The notes below the pieces were generated by a model. It was not told the origin of the DNA. It ran no database searches and saw nothing but the letters and a program-made list of their open reading frames with translations. DNA of 64,000 nt from Sphingomonas sp. YR710. Lineage in GTDB: Bacteria > Pseudomonadota > Alphaproteobacteria > Sphingomonadales > Sphingomonadaceae. Below, in pieces: positions 35,913-45,529 of the stretch. The first letter of the stretch is position 1. The number at the start of each line of letters is the position of its first letter. The DNA lies in contig NZ_FMZJ01000009.1 in assembly GCF_900101455.1 (NCBI RefSeq), positions 124,001-188,000 of the forward strand, written 5' to 3'. The position numbers and the translations under genes were made by a program.

Positions 35913-37340
35913 TTGGTGCAAGAGCGGCCTGCCTTTCCGATCGCCATGCTCCTGGGACTTTGCCTCGCGGAGTCGACCGTGACCTTCGAAACATCGATGA
36001 TATACGCGGCCATTCCGACGCTGATTCGAACCTTCGGGGATCCGTTCCTGGCCGGGCAGCTCGTGGCCGTCCATCCGCTGATCGCCGCTGCAACCGCGCC
36101 CGTGGTGGGCCGGTTTGGCGACATGCGTGGCCGCAAGTCGATGATTGTCATCCTGCTGGCTGCCGCGCTGGCGGGATCTCTGCTCAGCGCTTTGTCTCAC
36201 AATTTCGCACTCGTCATGCTGGGACGGGCGCTGCAGGGGCTCTCCGTCACCGTGTTGCCGCTTTCCATCGGATTGCTGCGCGAAACGATGTCGCGGGATC
36301 GGTTGCGGATGAGCATCGGCCTGCTCACGACGGCGCAAGGCGTGGGCTCCGCGCTCGGCCTTGTTCTGGGCGGCGCGATCGTCGACCATTTCAACTGGCA
36401 ATTTCTATTCCTGGCCAGTGGCGTGCTGGTCCTGATCTCGCTGATCGCCTGCTGGCGCTATTTGCCCGCGACCAAACCCGCGGAGAAGGGCGCCCCCATC
36501 GACTGGATCGAGGGCCTTCTGCCGATACCGGGTATCGTGGCGGTGATGCTCGCGATCGGCATGATCAAGCAATATGGCGTATTTTCCCCGCAGGTCATGG
36601 CCACATCGGCTGCTGGCCTTGTGGTCATGTGGATTTGGGGCCGGCGCACGCTCGCCGCACGGGACCCCTTCATCAATCTCAGATTGTTCGCCGTGCGCGA
36701 TTTCGCAATCTCGAATGCCGCCACGCTCCTGCTCGCCATGGGGACGATGCAGATCGTCTATATCGCCTCGACCTACGTTCAATCGCCGCGCTGGACCGGC
36801 GTCGGGCTTGGCCTGACCGCGATGGCCGCAGGCCTCGCCAAATTGCCGTCGCATGGCGTCACCGTGACTGCGGGACCGCTTGCCAGCTGGCTTGCGCTGC
36901 GGATCGGCCATCGCAAGACATTCGTCATGTCCTGCCTGATCGCGGCTTTGGGCTGGGTCTATGCGCTGACGCTGCCCGATAGTCTCGTGAAGATCATGCT
37001 GTTGCTGTGCGTCACCTCATACGGCACGACGATGGTGGTGACGGCCACCGCCAATGTCATCGTCGACGTCGTGCCGGAAAGAAGGACGAGCGAAGCTATC
37101 GGAACGATGGCGGTGATCCGCAGCATCGGATTGGCACTGGGAGCCCAGTTCATCGCGATCTCGCTTTCCAGCTTTACCGTGCTGTCCCCGGACGGCGGCG
37201 CGCATTTCCCGTCGGCGGACAGCTACCGGATTACGATGGGCTGGATAGCCGCGACAAGCTTTGCCGCAATGTTCGTTGCAATGTTCCTCAAGGGTGGCCG
37301 AAGGGATGTCACCGCGGAAGCGAATGTGCTCGCTGATTGA
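35913..37340 (+). CDS. MFS transporter, DHA2-like
   Basis: 475 residues from TTG 35913 (GTG at 35916 is equally possible; GAGGA lies upstream of both). About fourteen hydrophobic segments are present. The loop motif GRFGDMRGRKSM follows the second segment, and LGRALQGLSVTVLPLSIGLLRE resembles the drug-efflux signature of segment five. It may export or import aromatic compounds of the neighbouring genes. It is convergent with the SDR gene. Confidence 0.88.
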   Translation: MVQERPAFPIAMLLGLCLAESTVTFETSMIYAAIPTLIRTFGDPFLAGQLVAVHPLIAAATAPVVGRFGDMRGRKSMIVILLAAALAGSLLSALSHNFALVMLGRALQGLSVTVLPLSIGLLRETMSRDRLRMSIGLLTTAQGVGSALGLVLGGAIVDHFNWQFLFLASGVLVLISLIACWRYLPATKPAEKGAPIDWIEGLLPIPGIVAVMLAIGMIKQYGVFSPQVMATSAAGLVVMWIWGRRTLAARDPFINLRLFAVRDFAISNAATLLLAMGTMQIVYIASTYVQSPRWTGVGLGLTAMAAGLAKLPSHGVTVTAGPLASWLALRIGHRKTFVMSCLIAALGWVYALTLPDSLVKIMLLLCVTSYGTTMVVTATANVIVDVVPERRTSEAIGTMAVIRSIGLALGAQFIAISLSSFTVLSPDGGAHFPSADSYRITMGWIAATSFAAMFVAMFLKGGRRDVTAEANVLAD

Positions 37341-37531
37341 GGAAAAAACTTCCCCAGCGCTTCCCTATTTTGGGAAACCGGGAGGTCTTTGGGTCAGAAT
37401 TGCTCTTGGAAAGCGACGCCGATTTTGACGGCGCCGGCTTGCCGTACAGGGCTTTGCGCGTGGCGTTGTCCATGGCTGGCACCGGCGGGTTCCCTTTGGG
37501 GGGAGTGCCGGTGCCGTTTGGGCGGTGGATT

Positions 37532-38287
37532 TTATCGAGCCATGAACCCGCCATCGACGATGATGGACTGCCCTGTGATGAAGGAGGCGTCGTCGGAAGC
37601 GAGGAAAGCGGCGACGGTGCCGATTTCGTGTGCCTCGCCCCAGCGGTTCATGGGGACCTTGAGGGTTTCGTTGATGAGCTGTTCGCCGCCGTCTGCGGCC
37701 TCGAAGAGGCTGCGGGTGAGTTCGGTCTTGATATAGCCCGGGCAGATGGCGTTGACGCGGATGTTCTTCTTGCCGTTGGCGATGGCGAGGGTCTTGGTGA
37801 TGCCGATGACGCCATGCTTGGCGGCGGGGTATCCGGTGCCTTCGGGGGTCTTGGCCATCGAACCGGTGACGCCGGAGAGCGATGCGATGTTGATGATCGA
37901 ACCGCCGCCGGTCTTTTCCATTTCGGGGATGGCGTGGCGGCATCCGTAATAAGGGGCCTTGAGATACATGTCGATCGCGCGGTGCCAGCCTGCGGCATCG
38001 TTGGCGTGGCGGCCGCCGGCACTGTTCACGAGGATATCGATCTTGCCATATTCACGCACGGTGGCGTCGACGGCGGCCTTGACGGCGTCGTCGTCGGTGG
38101 CGTCGGTGTGCACGAAGATGCCGGTGCCGCCTGCGGCACGGATGCCGGCGAGCGCCTCTTCGGCGCCGCGCTCGTTGATGTCGGCGATCACGACCCTGGC
38201 GCCTTCGGCGGCGCAGGATTCGGCCGACGCGCGGCCGAGGCCCGACGATCCGCCGATGATCAGGGCGACCTTGTCTTGCAGTTTCAT
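37532..38287 (-). CDS. Short-chain dehydrogenase/reductase
   Basis: 251 residues from the ATG at 38287, preceded by GGAGA at suitable spacing (an ATG at 38299 is also in frame). The cofactor motif is GGSSGLGRA and the segment DILVNSAGG follows. The catalytic set is Ser (IASLSGVTG) with Tyr and Lys of GYPAAKHG. It ends INETLKV...IIVDGGFMAR like 3-hydroxyacyl-CoA or hydroxysteroid dehydrogenases. Probably the last gene of the minus-strand operon; it would oxidise a hydroxyl group formed by the hydratases. Confidence 0.9.
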   Translation of the reverse strand: MKLQDKVALIIGGSSGLGRASAESCAAEGARVVIADINERGAEEALAGIRAAGGTGIFVHTDATDDDAVKAAVDATVREYGKIDILVNSAGGRHANDAAGWHRAIDMYLKAPYYGCRHAIPEMEKTGGGSIINIASLSGVTGSMAKTPEGTGYPAAKHGVIGITKTLAIANGKKNIRVNAICPGYIKTELTRSLFEAADGGEQLINETLKVPMNRWGEAHEIGTVAAFLASDDASFITGQSIIVDGGFMAR

Positions 38288-38354
38288 TGGATTCTCCATG
38301 AAGATGTTAGGAAATTCAGGGTGGCCCGTACGGGCGCTACGATAGGCCGGAGGA

Positions 38355-39173
38355 TCAGTCGAACATCGTCCGATCGATTTCGGGGCGGTAGCGCGGCGGA
38401 CGCTTTTCGCGGAAGGCGGCGAGCGCTTCCTTGGAATCGGGGTGCCCGCTCATGCGGACGGTGGCGGCCTGCTCGAAGGCATAGCCGGTTTCGAGATCCA
38501 TATTTTCGATGCGGTCGAGAATGCGCTTGGAGACGCGGACCGCGGTCGGGCTGTAGGCGGCGACGCGGGCGGCGAGCTTTTTGGCTTCCTCGACATGCTT
38601 GCCGGGTTCGGACAGGATGATGCATCCGCCGGCGGCGGCGAGGTCGCGCGCGGACATCGGCATGCCGGTGAAATACATGCGACGCACGAGCGGGAAGGGG
38701 GCGATGCGGGCGAGATGGCGGGCGCCGCCCATGACGCCGACGGTGAGCTCGGGCAGGCCGAAGCTGGCATCGGGATCGGCGACGACGAAATCGCACGAGC
38801 CCGACAGAGCGAGGCCGGTGCCAAGGGCTGCGCCGTGGATGGCGCCGATGACGGGGACTGCGCATCCCGAGATTGCGTAGAAGGCCTCGCGGACGCGCCA
38901 CATCCGCTCGGTGCCGTTTTCAGGCGTCATGTTGGCGAACTCTTCGAGATCATTGCCGGCGCAGAAATGTTTGCCGATGCCGCCGAACACGATGACCTGC
39001 ACGCCCTCGCCGATCCGGTCGACATGATTGAACAGCTCGGCGATCTCTATGTACATGTCGCGATCGACGGCATTGGCCGGGTTCCGGTCGAGCATCACGG
39101 TGAGGATTCCGCTGCTGTCGAGTTCGGTGCGCAGATATTTGAAGGATGGCATCGCGGTAAGGGTCTCCGTCAT
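38355..39173 (-). CDS. Enoyl-CoA hydratase/isomerase family protein
   Basis: 272 residues. The oxyanion-hole segments are FCAGNDLEEF near residue 72 and GAIHGAALGTGLALSGSCDF near 105. A Glu is present at the second catalytic position (GLPELTVGVMGGARHL). It hydrates or isomerises an unsaturated acyl-CoA in the cytosol. It lies between the SDR and the flavoprotein genes in the same direction. Confidence 0.9.
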   Translation of the reverse strand: MTETLTAMPSFKYLRTELDSSGILTVMLDRNPANAVDRDMYIEIAELFNHVDRIGEGVQVIVFGGIGKHFCAGNDLEEFANMTPENGTERMWRVREAFYAISGCAVPVIGAIHGAALGTGLALSGSCDFVVADPDASFGLPELTVGVMGGARHLARIAPFPLVRRMYFTGMPMSARDLAAAGGCIILSEPGKHVEEAKKLAARVAAYSPTAVRVSKRILDRIENMDLETGYAFEQAATVRMSGHPDSKEALAAFREKRPPRYRPEIDRTMFD

Positions 39174-39191
39174 GGGTGGCGGGCGTCAGCG

Positions 39192-40832
39192 TCAGCTGTT
39201 TGCGCCTGCGGCATGTTTTGCGGCTCGGTAGCCGAAGATGAACGAGGCGCCGATGCTGGCGCCGGCGCCGGGATAGACGCTGCCTGTGACGCCGGCGGTG
39301 ACGTTGCCGGTGGCATAGAGGCCGGGGATGATGCTTCCGTCGGCTTTTTCGACGCGTCCATGCTCGTCGGTGACGAGGCCGCCATAGGTGCCGACGTCGC
39401 CGGGATAGAGTTCGACGGCGTAGAAGGGTTTTTCGCCGAGCGTGCCGAGGGTTGGGCTGGGGCGATGGGTGGGATCGCCGAAATAGCGGTCATAGGCGCG
39501 TTCGCCGCGGTGGAAGTCGTCGTCGCGGTTGGCGGCGACGAAGCCGTTGAAGCGGGTGATGGTGGCGGCGAGGCCGGCTTTGTCGATGCCGCACATGTCG
39601 GCGAGCGCCTCGATCGTGCCGGCTTTCTTCATATAGCCGCTCGAGATCCATTCGGACGGCGTGTAGCGCGGCGGGGTCAGGGCCCAGGCGTAGCGGGTGC
39701 GGTGGCGGTTATCCATGATCGCCCAGCAGGGCACGGCGCCGGCTTTGTAGATGTTCTGGCCGGTTTCCATATAGCTGCACGATTCGTCGGTGAAGCGCTG
39801 TCCGTTTTTGTCGACGAGGATGAGGTGGGGCTTGGCGAGTTCGTTGGCGTGGATGCCCAGATTGCCGTTGGGCTGGCGCGAGGCGACGCACCAGATCGCG
39901 CGGTCGAGGCCGTGGGTGGCGGCGCCCAGCTTGATCGCGGTCTGCAGCATTTCGCCGGTGTCGCCGGGGTTGGAGGCGGTCCATTCGGTGAAGGAGGGCT
40001 GCGGTCCGAAGGCTTTGCGCATCTCGGCGTTGCGGGCGAAGCCGCCGGCGTTGATGAGCACGCCCTTGTTCGCGCCGATCCTGACGTCGCGGCCGTTGTG
40101 GCGGGCGATGACGCCGGTGACGCGGCCGTCTTCGGTGACGAGGTCGACGGTTGGCCATTCGGTGCGGATGTCGATGCCGGCCTTGAGCGAGGTGTGGAGC
40201 ATCCATCCCTGGATGGCGGCGCCGCTGCCGGCATATTCGGTGCCGAGCAGGCGGATGCGCAGCATTCGTGCGCCGACCTTGAGGGCGGTGAAGAAGCCGG
40301 TGAGGGTGCGCGCGGCGAGCGTCATCTTGTGGCCTTCGACGCCCTGGACGGGGAGGCGCAGGAAGTTGCGGCGCAATTTGTCTTTCCAGGTGCCGAGCTT
40401 GGCGACGTCGAACAGCGCCATGCCGAGCGAGCGCCCCTGCGGCTGCCCGCCGGGACGTTCGTCATAATAATCGGGCCAGCCCCGGCAATAGACGAAGGGT
40501 ATGCCCTTGGCGCGCAGCCAGTCGATCATCTTGGGGCCGGTGTTCATATAGGCCTGCTTGCGCGCGAGCGTCGAGCCGGGCTGGTCGGGCACGAGGCCCT
40601 GGAGATATTGGAGACCGAGTTCGGGCGAATCGGGGACCCCGGCCTCGGCCATCAGCGCGTTGCCGGGGATCCACAATATGCCGCCCGACATGGCGGTTGA
40701 GCCGCCGACCAGCGGTTCCTTTTCGAGGATGAGCGGGCGCAGCCCATGATCGAGGCAGGCGAGTGCTGCGCACATCGAGCCGCCACCGCTGCCGATGATT
40801 ACGAAGTCAGCGGTTTCGTCCCAATTGCTCAT
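39192..40832 (-). CDS. FAD-dependent dehydrogenase, 3-ketosteroid-delta-1-dehydrogenase-like
   Basis: 546 residues. The FAD-binding dinucleotide motif is DFVIIGSGGGSMCAALACLDHG at residue 9. EKEPLVGGSTAMSGGILWIPGN follows, and the C-terminal flavin site is LYATGNVTAGVTGSVYPGAGASIG. Both signatures are typical of the KstD/fumarate-reductase-type flavoproteins that desaturate ring ketones. The length fits KstD. A steroid or cycloalkanone substrate is suggested by family and by the surrounding CoA enzymes, but is not proven. Confidence 0.88.
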   Translation of the reverse strand: MSNWDETADFVIIGSGGGSMCAALACLDHGLRPLILEKEPLVGGSTAMSGGILWIPGNALMAEAGVPDSPELGLQYLQGLVPDQPGSTLARKQAYMNTGPKMIDWLRAKGIPFVYCRGWPDYYDERPGGQPQGRSLGMALFDVAKLGTWKDKLRRNFLRLPVQGVEGHKMTLAARTLTGFFTALKVGARMLRIRLLGTEYAGSGAAIQGWMLHTSLKAGIDIRTEWPTVDLVTEDGRVTGVIARHNGRDVRIGANKGVLINAGGFARNAEMRKAFGPQPSFTEWTASNPGDTGEMLQTAIKLGAATHGLDRAIWCVASRQPNGNLGIHANELAKPHLILVDKNGQRFTDESCSYMETGQNIYKAGAVPCWAIMDNRHRTRYAWALTPPRYTPSEWISSGYMKKAGTIEALADMCGIDKAGLAATITRFNGFVAANRDDDFHRGERAYDRYFGDPTHRPSPTLGTLGEKPFYAVELYPGDVGTYGGLVTDEHGRVEKADGSIIPGLYATGNVTAGVTGSVYPGAGASIGASFIFGYRAAKHAAGANS

Positions 40833-40858
40833 CGTGTCGTGTCATCCTGATGGTGTTT

Positions 40859-40925
40859 CGAAATGCGCCAAAGAGCGCATTTCGAGGCGGCACCGGTCCA
40901 CTCCAAATGCGCCAAAGGCGCATTT
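40859..40925. repeat. Modular hairpin repeat, copy A
   Basis: Two hairpins: CGAAATGCGC / GCGCATTTCG (40859-40868, 40875-40884) and AAATGCGCC / GGCGCATTT (40905-40913, 40917-40925), linked by GAGGCGGCACCGG. It lies between the flavoprotein and acyl-CoA dehydrogenase genes. Related copies are at 43419, 49853, 50247 and 52954. Confidence 0.75.
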
Positions 40926-42004
40926 CACAAGCCCGCGAGATCCGCGGCGCGCATGAACAGGCGCTGCGGGCGGCCGGCCCATGCGAGGTCGAACATCGCG
41001 CGCTTGAGCCAGATGTGCGAGTCATATTCCCAGGTGAAGCCGATGCCTCCGTGCAGCTCGGTGCACAGCCGCGCGGTCTGGATATAGACTTCGGCGGTCT
41101 GCGCCTTGGCGAGGGAGGCGGCGTGAGCGGCTTTCTCGGGCAGGCGGGCGAAGGCATAGGCTGCATACCAATAGAGGCCGCGGGTCGGCTCGACCTCGAG
41201 GACGAGGTTGGCGAGCTGATGCTTGATCCCCTGGAATTCGGCGAGCTTGGCGCCGAACGCCTCGCGCACCTGCACATAATCGCGCGTCATCGCGAGGATC
41301 CGCCAGGCGCCGCCATAGGCATCGGCGGCGAGCAGCGCGAGCGCTGCATCCCACATGCGCTCGGCGCCGGCGGGGCCGTTGGCGAGCAGTTCGACGGGGG
41401 CCTTGTCGAAGTCGACCGAACAGATCGGCCGGGTCATGTCCATCACTTCGAACTGTTCGACGCTGACCCCGCCGGCTGCGACCTCGACGATGCCGAGCTG
41501 GCCGCCGGCGAGCCCGACCACCAGCAGCCCGGCCAGATCGCCGTTCGGCACGTTGCGCTTGCGGCCCGAGATGGTGGTGCCGTCGGGCGCCATCGTCCAG
41601 TCCTGCGGCGCCCAATTGTCGTTGGCGTCGGAGAGCGCGACCGAGCCGAGCAGTTCGCCGCTGGCCAGCCTGGGCAGGAGCCGGGCCTTCTGTTCGTCGC
41701 TGCCGCCTTCGACGATCGCGATCGTCGCCAGCACATGGCCGAGGAACGGCACGGCGGCGGCCGAGCGGCCGAGTTCCTCGGCGCACAGAGCGAGTTCGAC
41801 CATCGACATGCCCATGCCGTCATATTCGGCAGGAACGATGAGCGCGGTCAGCCCGAAATCGACCAGTTCGCGCCAGGTTTCCGGATCCCAGCGGGCCTTG
41901 CCGTCGAGGACGGCGCGCACGCGGGGCTGGATGCGATCGGCCGCCAGGATGCGGGCGATCGTGTTCTGCAGCTCCTGCTCATCTTCATTGAGACGAAAAT
42001 TCAT
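40925..42004 (-). CDS. Acyl-CoA dehydrogenase, small (beta-like) subunit
   Basis: 359 residues from the ATG at 42004, whose first bases overlap the stop of the upstream acyl-CoA dehydrogenase gene (ATGA). It has the short N-terminus MNFRLNEDEQELQNTIARIL and the C-terminal HGGIGFTWEYDSHIWLKRA. The middle strand region is reduced and lacks the usual substrate-binding YSEPGSGSD motif. Paired, coupled genes of this kind encode alpha2beta2 acyl-CoA dehydrogenases known from steroid degradation. This would be the subunit without a complete active site (inference). Confidence 0.88.
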   Translation of the reverse strand: MNFRLNEDEQELQNTIARILAADRIQPRVRAVLDGKARWDPETWRELVDFGLTALIVPAEYDGMGMSMVELALCAEELGRSAAAVPFLGHVLATIAIVEGGSDEQKARLLPRLASGELLGSVALSDANDNWAPQDWTMAPDGTTISGRKRNVPNGDLAGLLVVGLAGGQLGIVEVAAGGVSVEQFEVMDMTRPICSVDFDKAPVELLANGPAGAERMWDAALALLAADAYGGAWRILAMTRDYVQVREAFGAKLAEFQGIKHQLANLVLEVEPTRGLYWYAAYAFARLPEKAAHAASLAKAQTAEVYIQTARLCTELHGGIGFTWEYDSHIWLKRAMFDLAWAGRPQRLFMRAADLAGL

Positions 42005-43224
42005 CGTCCGGCCTCCGTGGTCGAACGGGCGTTCACGCCGACGCCATCGCGTGGCAGGCCGAGGACACGTTCGCCGATAATGTTGCGTTGAATGTTCGAG
42101 GATCCGCCGCCGATGGCGATCTTCATGCTCTGCAAGGAGGCATCGGCCCACTTGGCATTGCCCTTGAGGCCGTCGCGGCCTTCGCCGGGGGTGAGCATCA
42201 TCAGGTCGTCGGCGAGCAGGTCGCGGGTCAGCCGGTCGAGCTCGTGCACCATATCGGTCAGATAGAGTTTCTGGAGCATCATATAGTCGCCCGAGGCTTC
42301 GCCGACGGCTTCCATCGACATGTCGCGATAGGCCGAATAGCGCATCGCCATGGCGCGGGCCTGCAGCCGGGCGATGTCGGCGCGCAGCGCCGGCTCCTCG
42401 AGTGCGGGCTTGCCGTCGCGGATGGTTTCCTTGGCGGTCTTGATCAGCCGGCGGATCAGCGAGTCCGCCCAGTTGATTCCCGAAAATGCTGCACGCTCGT
42501 AGCGCAGCAACATGCGCGAGACGGCCCAGCCATTGCCGCGTCCGCCGATGATCGCATCGAGCGGGGCTTCGGCATCGGTGAAGAACACCTCGTTGAATTC
42601 GGGCTCGCCCGAAATCTGCTTGATCGGGCGGATTTCAACGCCGGGCTGGCGCAGATCGAGCAGGAAATAGGAAATGCCCTTGTGGCGCGGGGCGATATCT
42701 TCCGGTTCGGTGCGGATCAAAGCGACCATGAACGGATATTTGTGTGCGCCCGAGCTCCAGATCTTCTGGCCGTTGATGATCCACTTGTCGCCGACCAGTT
42801 CGGCGCGGGTGCGCAGCGATGCCAGATCGCTGCCGGCATTGGGTTCGCTATAGCCCTGGCACCACTGATACTCGCCGCTCTTCGTCGGCGGGATCCAGTA
42901 ATCCTTCTGTTCCTGCGTGCCCCATTCGAGCAGCACGGGAATCACGCGGCCGGTGCCCATGTGGACGGGCTCGGTCGGTGCGCCGTGCTTCTTGATCTCC
43001 TCGCGGATGATCTCGCCCTTGAGGAAGTCGAGCGATTGCTCGGATCCGCCATATTGCTTGGGGATCGCGCGGTACATGTACCCCGCTTCGGTTGCGCGCC
43101 TGCGGAATTCCTCCTTGCGCGCTTCCATGTCACCAAGCGATTCGGGCAGCGGCCAGTTCGCCTTCAGGAAGGCCTGAACCGCGGCGCGAAAATCTTCATT
43201 CTCCTGGGAGTAGGACAAGTCCAT
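42001..43224 (-). CDS. Acyl-CoA dehydrogenase, large (alpha-like) subunit
   Basis: 407 residues from the ATG at 43224. The FAD- and substrate-binding motif is QGYSEPNAGSDLASLRTRAELVGDKWIINGQKIWSSGAH. Near the C-terminus GGGSSNIQRNIIGERVLGLPR carries the flavin-dimer contacts. The LEWGTQEQKDYW and ISYFLLDLRQPGVEIRPI segments are typical. It dehydrogenates an acyl-CoA at the alpha-beta bond and would pair with the protein of the next gene, to which it is coupled. Confidence 0.92.
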   Translation of the reverse strand: MDLSYSQENEDFRAAVQAFLKANWPLPESLGDMEARKEEFRRRATEAGYMYRAIPKQYGGSEQSLDFLKGEIIREEIKKHGAPTEPVHMGTGRVIPVLLEWGTQEQKDYWIPPTKSGEYQWCQGYSEPNAGSDLASLRTRAELVGDKWIINGQKIWSSGAHKYPFMVALIRTEPEDIAPRHKGISYFLLDLRQPGVEIRPIKQISGEPEFNEVFFTDAEAPLDAIIGGRGNGWAVSRMLLRYERAAFSGINWADSLIRRLIKTAKETIRDGKPALEEPALRADIARLQARAMAMRYSAYRDMSMEAVGEASGDYMMLQKLYLTDMVHELDRLTRDLLADDLMMLTPGEGRDGLKGNAKWADASLQSMKIAIGGGSSNIQRNIIGERVLGLPRDGVGVNARSTTEAGR

Positions 43225-43347
43225 ACGACCCGGTCTCCTCTCGACCTGTTTAAAACACGCAAAATCCACACCCCGGCCATCGCCGACATGATCGCGTATC
43301 ACGCAATCGACGGTCGGGGATGTCGCCTCCCCTCTCTAGGGGGAGTC

Positions 43348-43365
43348 ACACATGACTTCATGTGT
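43348..43365. promoter_or_regulatory. 18-bp perfect palindrome, possible operator
   Basis: ACACATGACTTCATGTGT is exactly self-complementary apart from its central CT. It lies about 125 bases upstream of the large acyl-CoA dehydrogenase start and downstream of the CoA-transferase gene. Size and symmetry suit a dimeric repressor site; no T-run follows, so a terminator is less likely. Confidence 0.4.
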
Positions 43366-43418
43366 CGGTCTGACTTAGCGGCCCTTTCGGCCCGCTTTGT
43401 CAATCGACCTGTGTGAGA

Positions 43419-43456
43419 ATGCGCCTTTGGCGCATGTGCGGCACCGGCCCGCTCCC
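43419..43456. repeat. Modular hairpin repeat, copy B
   Basis: ATGCGCC / GGCGCAT with loop TTT (43419-43435), followed by the family's GCGGCACCGGCCCGCTCCC string. It lies just beyond the stop of the CoA-transferase gene. Confidence 0.65.
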
Positions 43457-43462
43457 AACCCC

Positions 43463-44692
43463 TCAACCGAGCTGGATCGCCTTCATCTCGGCGAGCTGCG
43501 CGATCCGGTCGTCATCCATATCGAGCAGTTCTTTGAGCACCTCGCGGCTATGCTCGCCCATGCGCGGCGGATAACGGCGGACCGGCACGACCGCATCGCC
43601 GAAACGGATGGGCGAAGCGATCAGCGTCAGCTCGGGATTGACCGGATGGCCGGCCGGCACCACCGCGCCGTTGGCGACCACCTGCGGATCGGCCATCGCC
43701 TGGGTGATGGTGTTGACCGGGCCGCAGATCACGCTGACGCCGACCAGCGCATCGTACAGCGCCTGCCGTCCCCACTGGCTGGTCGCGGCGTTGATGATGG
43801 GCTGGAGCGCCAGGTAGTTTTCGACGCGGCGCGAGCGCAGGGCGAAGCGCGGATCGTCGAGGAGATGTTCGAGTTTGAGCACGGCGCACAGCTTGGCGAA
43901 ATCGGCATCCTTGCCGGCCTGCAGCAACACCTGGCCATCGCGGCACGCAAACAGCCCCGAAGGCGCCGAGCCCTGTCCGTCATTGCCGGTGCGCAGCGGC
44001 ACCGTGCCGCTCAGTTCGGCAACCATCGCCTGCATGCCCATCATCGCCATGCCGGCATCGAGCAGCGACACCCGCGCCCAATCGCCATGGCGTTCGCCTT
44101 TGGCCCGGCCGAGCAGCGCGGATACGACCGCGATCGCCGAATAGAGCCCGGTAAACATGTCGACGATCGGCACGCCCACCCGATTGGGCGGGCCATCGGC
44201 TTCGCCGGTCACGCTCATCAGCCCGCTCATCCCCTGGACGACGACGTCGGTTGCCGGCCGGCCGGCATAAGGGCCGGACTGTCCGAAACCGCTGACCGAG
44301 AGATAGACGATGTCGGGGCGCACCTTGCGCAGGCTGGCTTCGTCGAGGCCATATTTGACAAGCGAGCCGACCTTGAAATTTTCGATGAAGACGTCGCATT
44401 CGGCGGCCAGGCGGCGGATCAGTTCGACGCCTTCGGGGTGAGCGAAGTCGATCGCGATCGAGCGCTTGTTGCGGTTGAACGTCAGATAGGACGCCGATTC
44501 CGAGCCCGGCCCCTCGCGTCCGCCCAGGAAGGGCGGGCCATAGCCGCGGATGTCGTCGCCGGCCCCGACGCGTTCGATCTTGATCACATCGGCACCGAGA
44601 TCGCCCAGCGTCTGCCCGCAGAACGGCGCTGCGATCAGCCGCCCCATTTCCAGAACCCGAACACCCTCGAGCGGGCCGTCAAGCTTGCTCAT
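43463..44692 (-). CDS. CaiB/BaiF family (class III) CoA-transferase
   Basis: 409 residues. The catalytic Asp178 is in VPIVDMFTGLYS. N-terminal GVRVLEMGRLIAAPFCGQTLGDLGADVIKIE and SYLTFNRNKRSIAIDF are family signatures. It transfers CoA between carboxylic acids, likely activating the pathway substrate or an intermediate without ATP. It sits between an enoyl-CoA hydratase gene and the acyl-CoA dehydrogenase pair, all in one direction. Confidence 0.92.
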   Translation of the reverse strand: MSKLDGPLEGVRVLEMGRLIAAPFCGQTLGDLGADVIKIERVGAGDDIRGYGPPFLGGREGPGSESASYLTFNRNKRSIAIDFAHPEGVELIRRLAAECDVFIENFKVGSLVKYGLDEASLRKVRPDIVYLSVSGFGQSGPYAGRPATDVVVQGMSGLMSVTGEADGPPNRVGVPIVDMFTGLYSAIAVVSALLGRAKGERHGDWARVSLLDAGMAMMGMQAMVAELSGTVPLRTGNDGQGSAPSGLFACRDGQVLLQAGKDADFAKLCAVLKLEHLLDDPRFALRSRRVENYLALQPIINAATSQWGRQALYDALVGVSVICGPVNTITQAMADPQVVANGAVVPAGHPVNPELTLIASPIRFGDAVVPVRRYPPRMGEHSREVLKELLDMDDDRIAQLAEMKAIQLG

Positions 44693-44743
44693 TCACACAC
44701 CTTATCGCCAGACATTGTCATCGCTTGTGCAACCTATCGGCTT

Positions 44744-45529
44744 TCAGCGGCCGGTGAAATTGGGCGGACGCCGTTCGCCCAGCGCGGCCGCGCCCTCGCG
44801 ATGATCCTCGGTCAGGAAGCTCAGCGTTTCGAGACCGAGCGACATATCGAGATGTTCGCCGGCCTGGCTGCGGATCCAGGCGCTCAGCGCGCGCTTGGTC
44901 ATCGTGACCGCCGAAGGCGATCCTTCCATCAGGCGGCCTGCCCAATAATCGGTGCGCGCGTCGAGTTCGGCACGCGGCACCGCCTCGGTGACCAGCCCGA
45001 TGCGCTCGGCTTCCCGGCCCGTCAGCAGATCGCCCGTCAGCAGGAAGCGCCGCGCGAGCAGCGGCCCGACGATATAGGGCCACAGCAGCGATCCGCCGTC
45101 GCCGCAGGCAAGCCCGACCTTGACGTGCGTGTCACCGATCTTGGCCTCTTCGGCCATGACGGTGATGTCGCAGCACAAGGCGATCGAGCATCCCTTGCCG
45201 ACGGCATGGCCATTGATCCGGCCGATGATGGGTTTCTCGCATTCGAGTGCGCTGACGATCACGTCGCGCGCAAGCTGCATGCCATGATACCAATAGGCGT
45301 TGCGGCCCGCCTCGCTGTTGTCGAGGTGACCGCCGCCGCCGGCGCCGACGCAAAACACCTTCTCCGCAGCACCGGTGAGCACCACGACCCGCGTATCCGG
45401 ATCATTGTTGACCTCGCGGAAAATGCGCGTGAGATCGGCATTGGGACGCTCTTCTTTGTCCATGCTGACCCACAGCACCGAGCCGCGACGCTCGACCCTG
45501 ATCGCGTCGAGACCCTCGTACATCGCCAT
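44744..45529 (-). CDS. Enoyl-CoA hydratase/isomerase family protein
   Basis: 261 residues. Oxyanion-hole segments are FCVGAGGGGHLDN near residue 60 and GRINGHAVGKGCSIALCCD near 103. At the second catalytic position it reads GLACGDGGSLLWPYIVG, with Asp rather than Glu. It may be an isomerase or hydrolase variant. It appears to be the first gene of the minus-strand operon running to 37532. Confidence 0.9.
   Translation of the reverse strand: MAMYEGLDAIRVERRGSVLWVSMDKEERPNADLTRIFREVNNDPDTRVVVLTGAAEKVFCVGAGGGGHLDNSEAGRNAYWYHGMQLARDVIVSALECEKPIIGRINGHAVGKGCSIALCCDITVMAEEAKIGDTHVKVGLACGDGGSLLWPYIVGPLLARRFLLTGDLLTGREAERIGLVTEAVPRAELDARTDYWAGRLMEGSPSAVTMTKRALSAWIRSQAGEHLDMSLGLETLSFLTEDHREGAAALGERRPPNFTGR

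Noticed and set aside
37309-37554. 81-codon minus-strand frame downstream of the SDR gene
   Set aside because: It overlaps both convergent gene ends, has low-complexity Lys/Ser content and no family resemblance.
38442-40700. A 752-codon plus-strand frame rich in Gly, Ala, Asp and Glu
   Set aside because: Antisense shadow of the hydratase and flavoprotein genes, produced by strong third-position GC bias.
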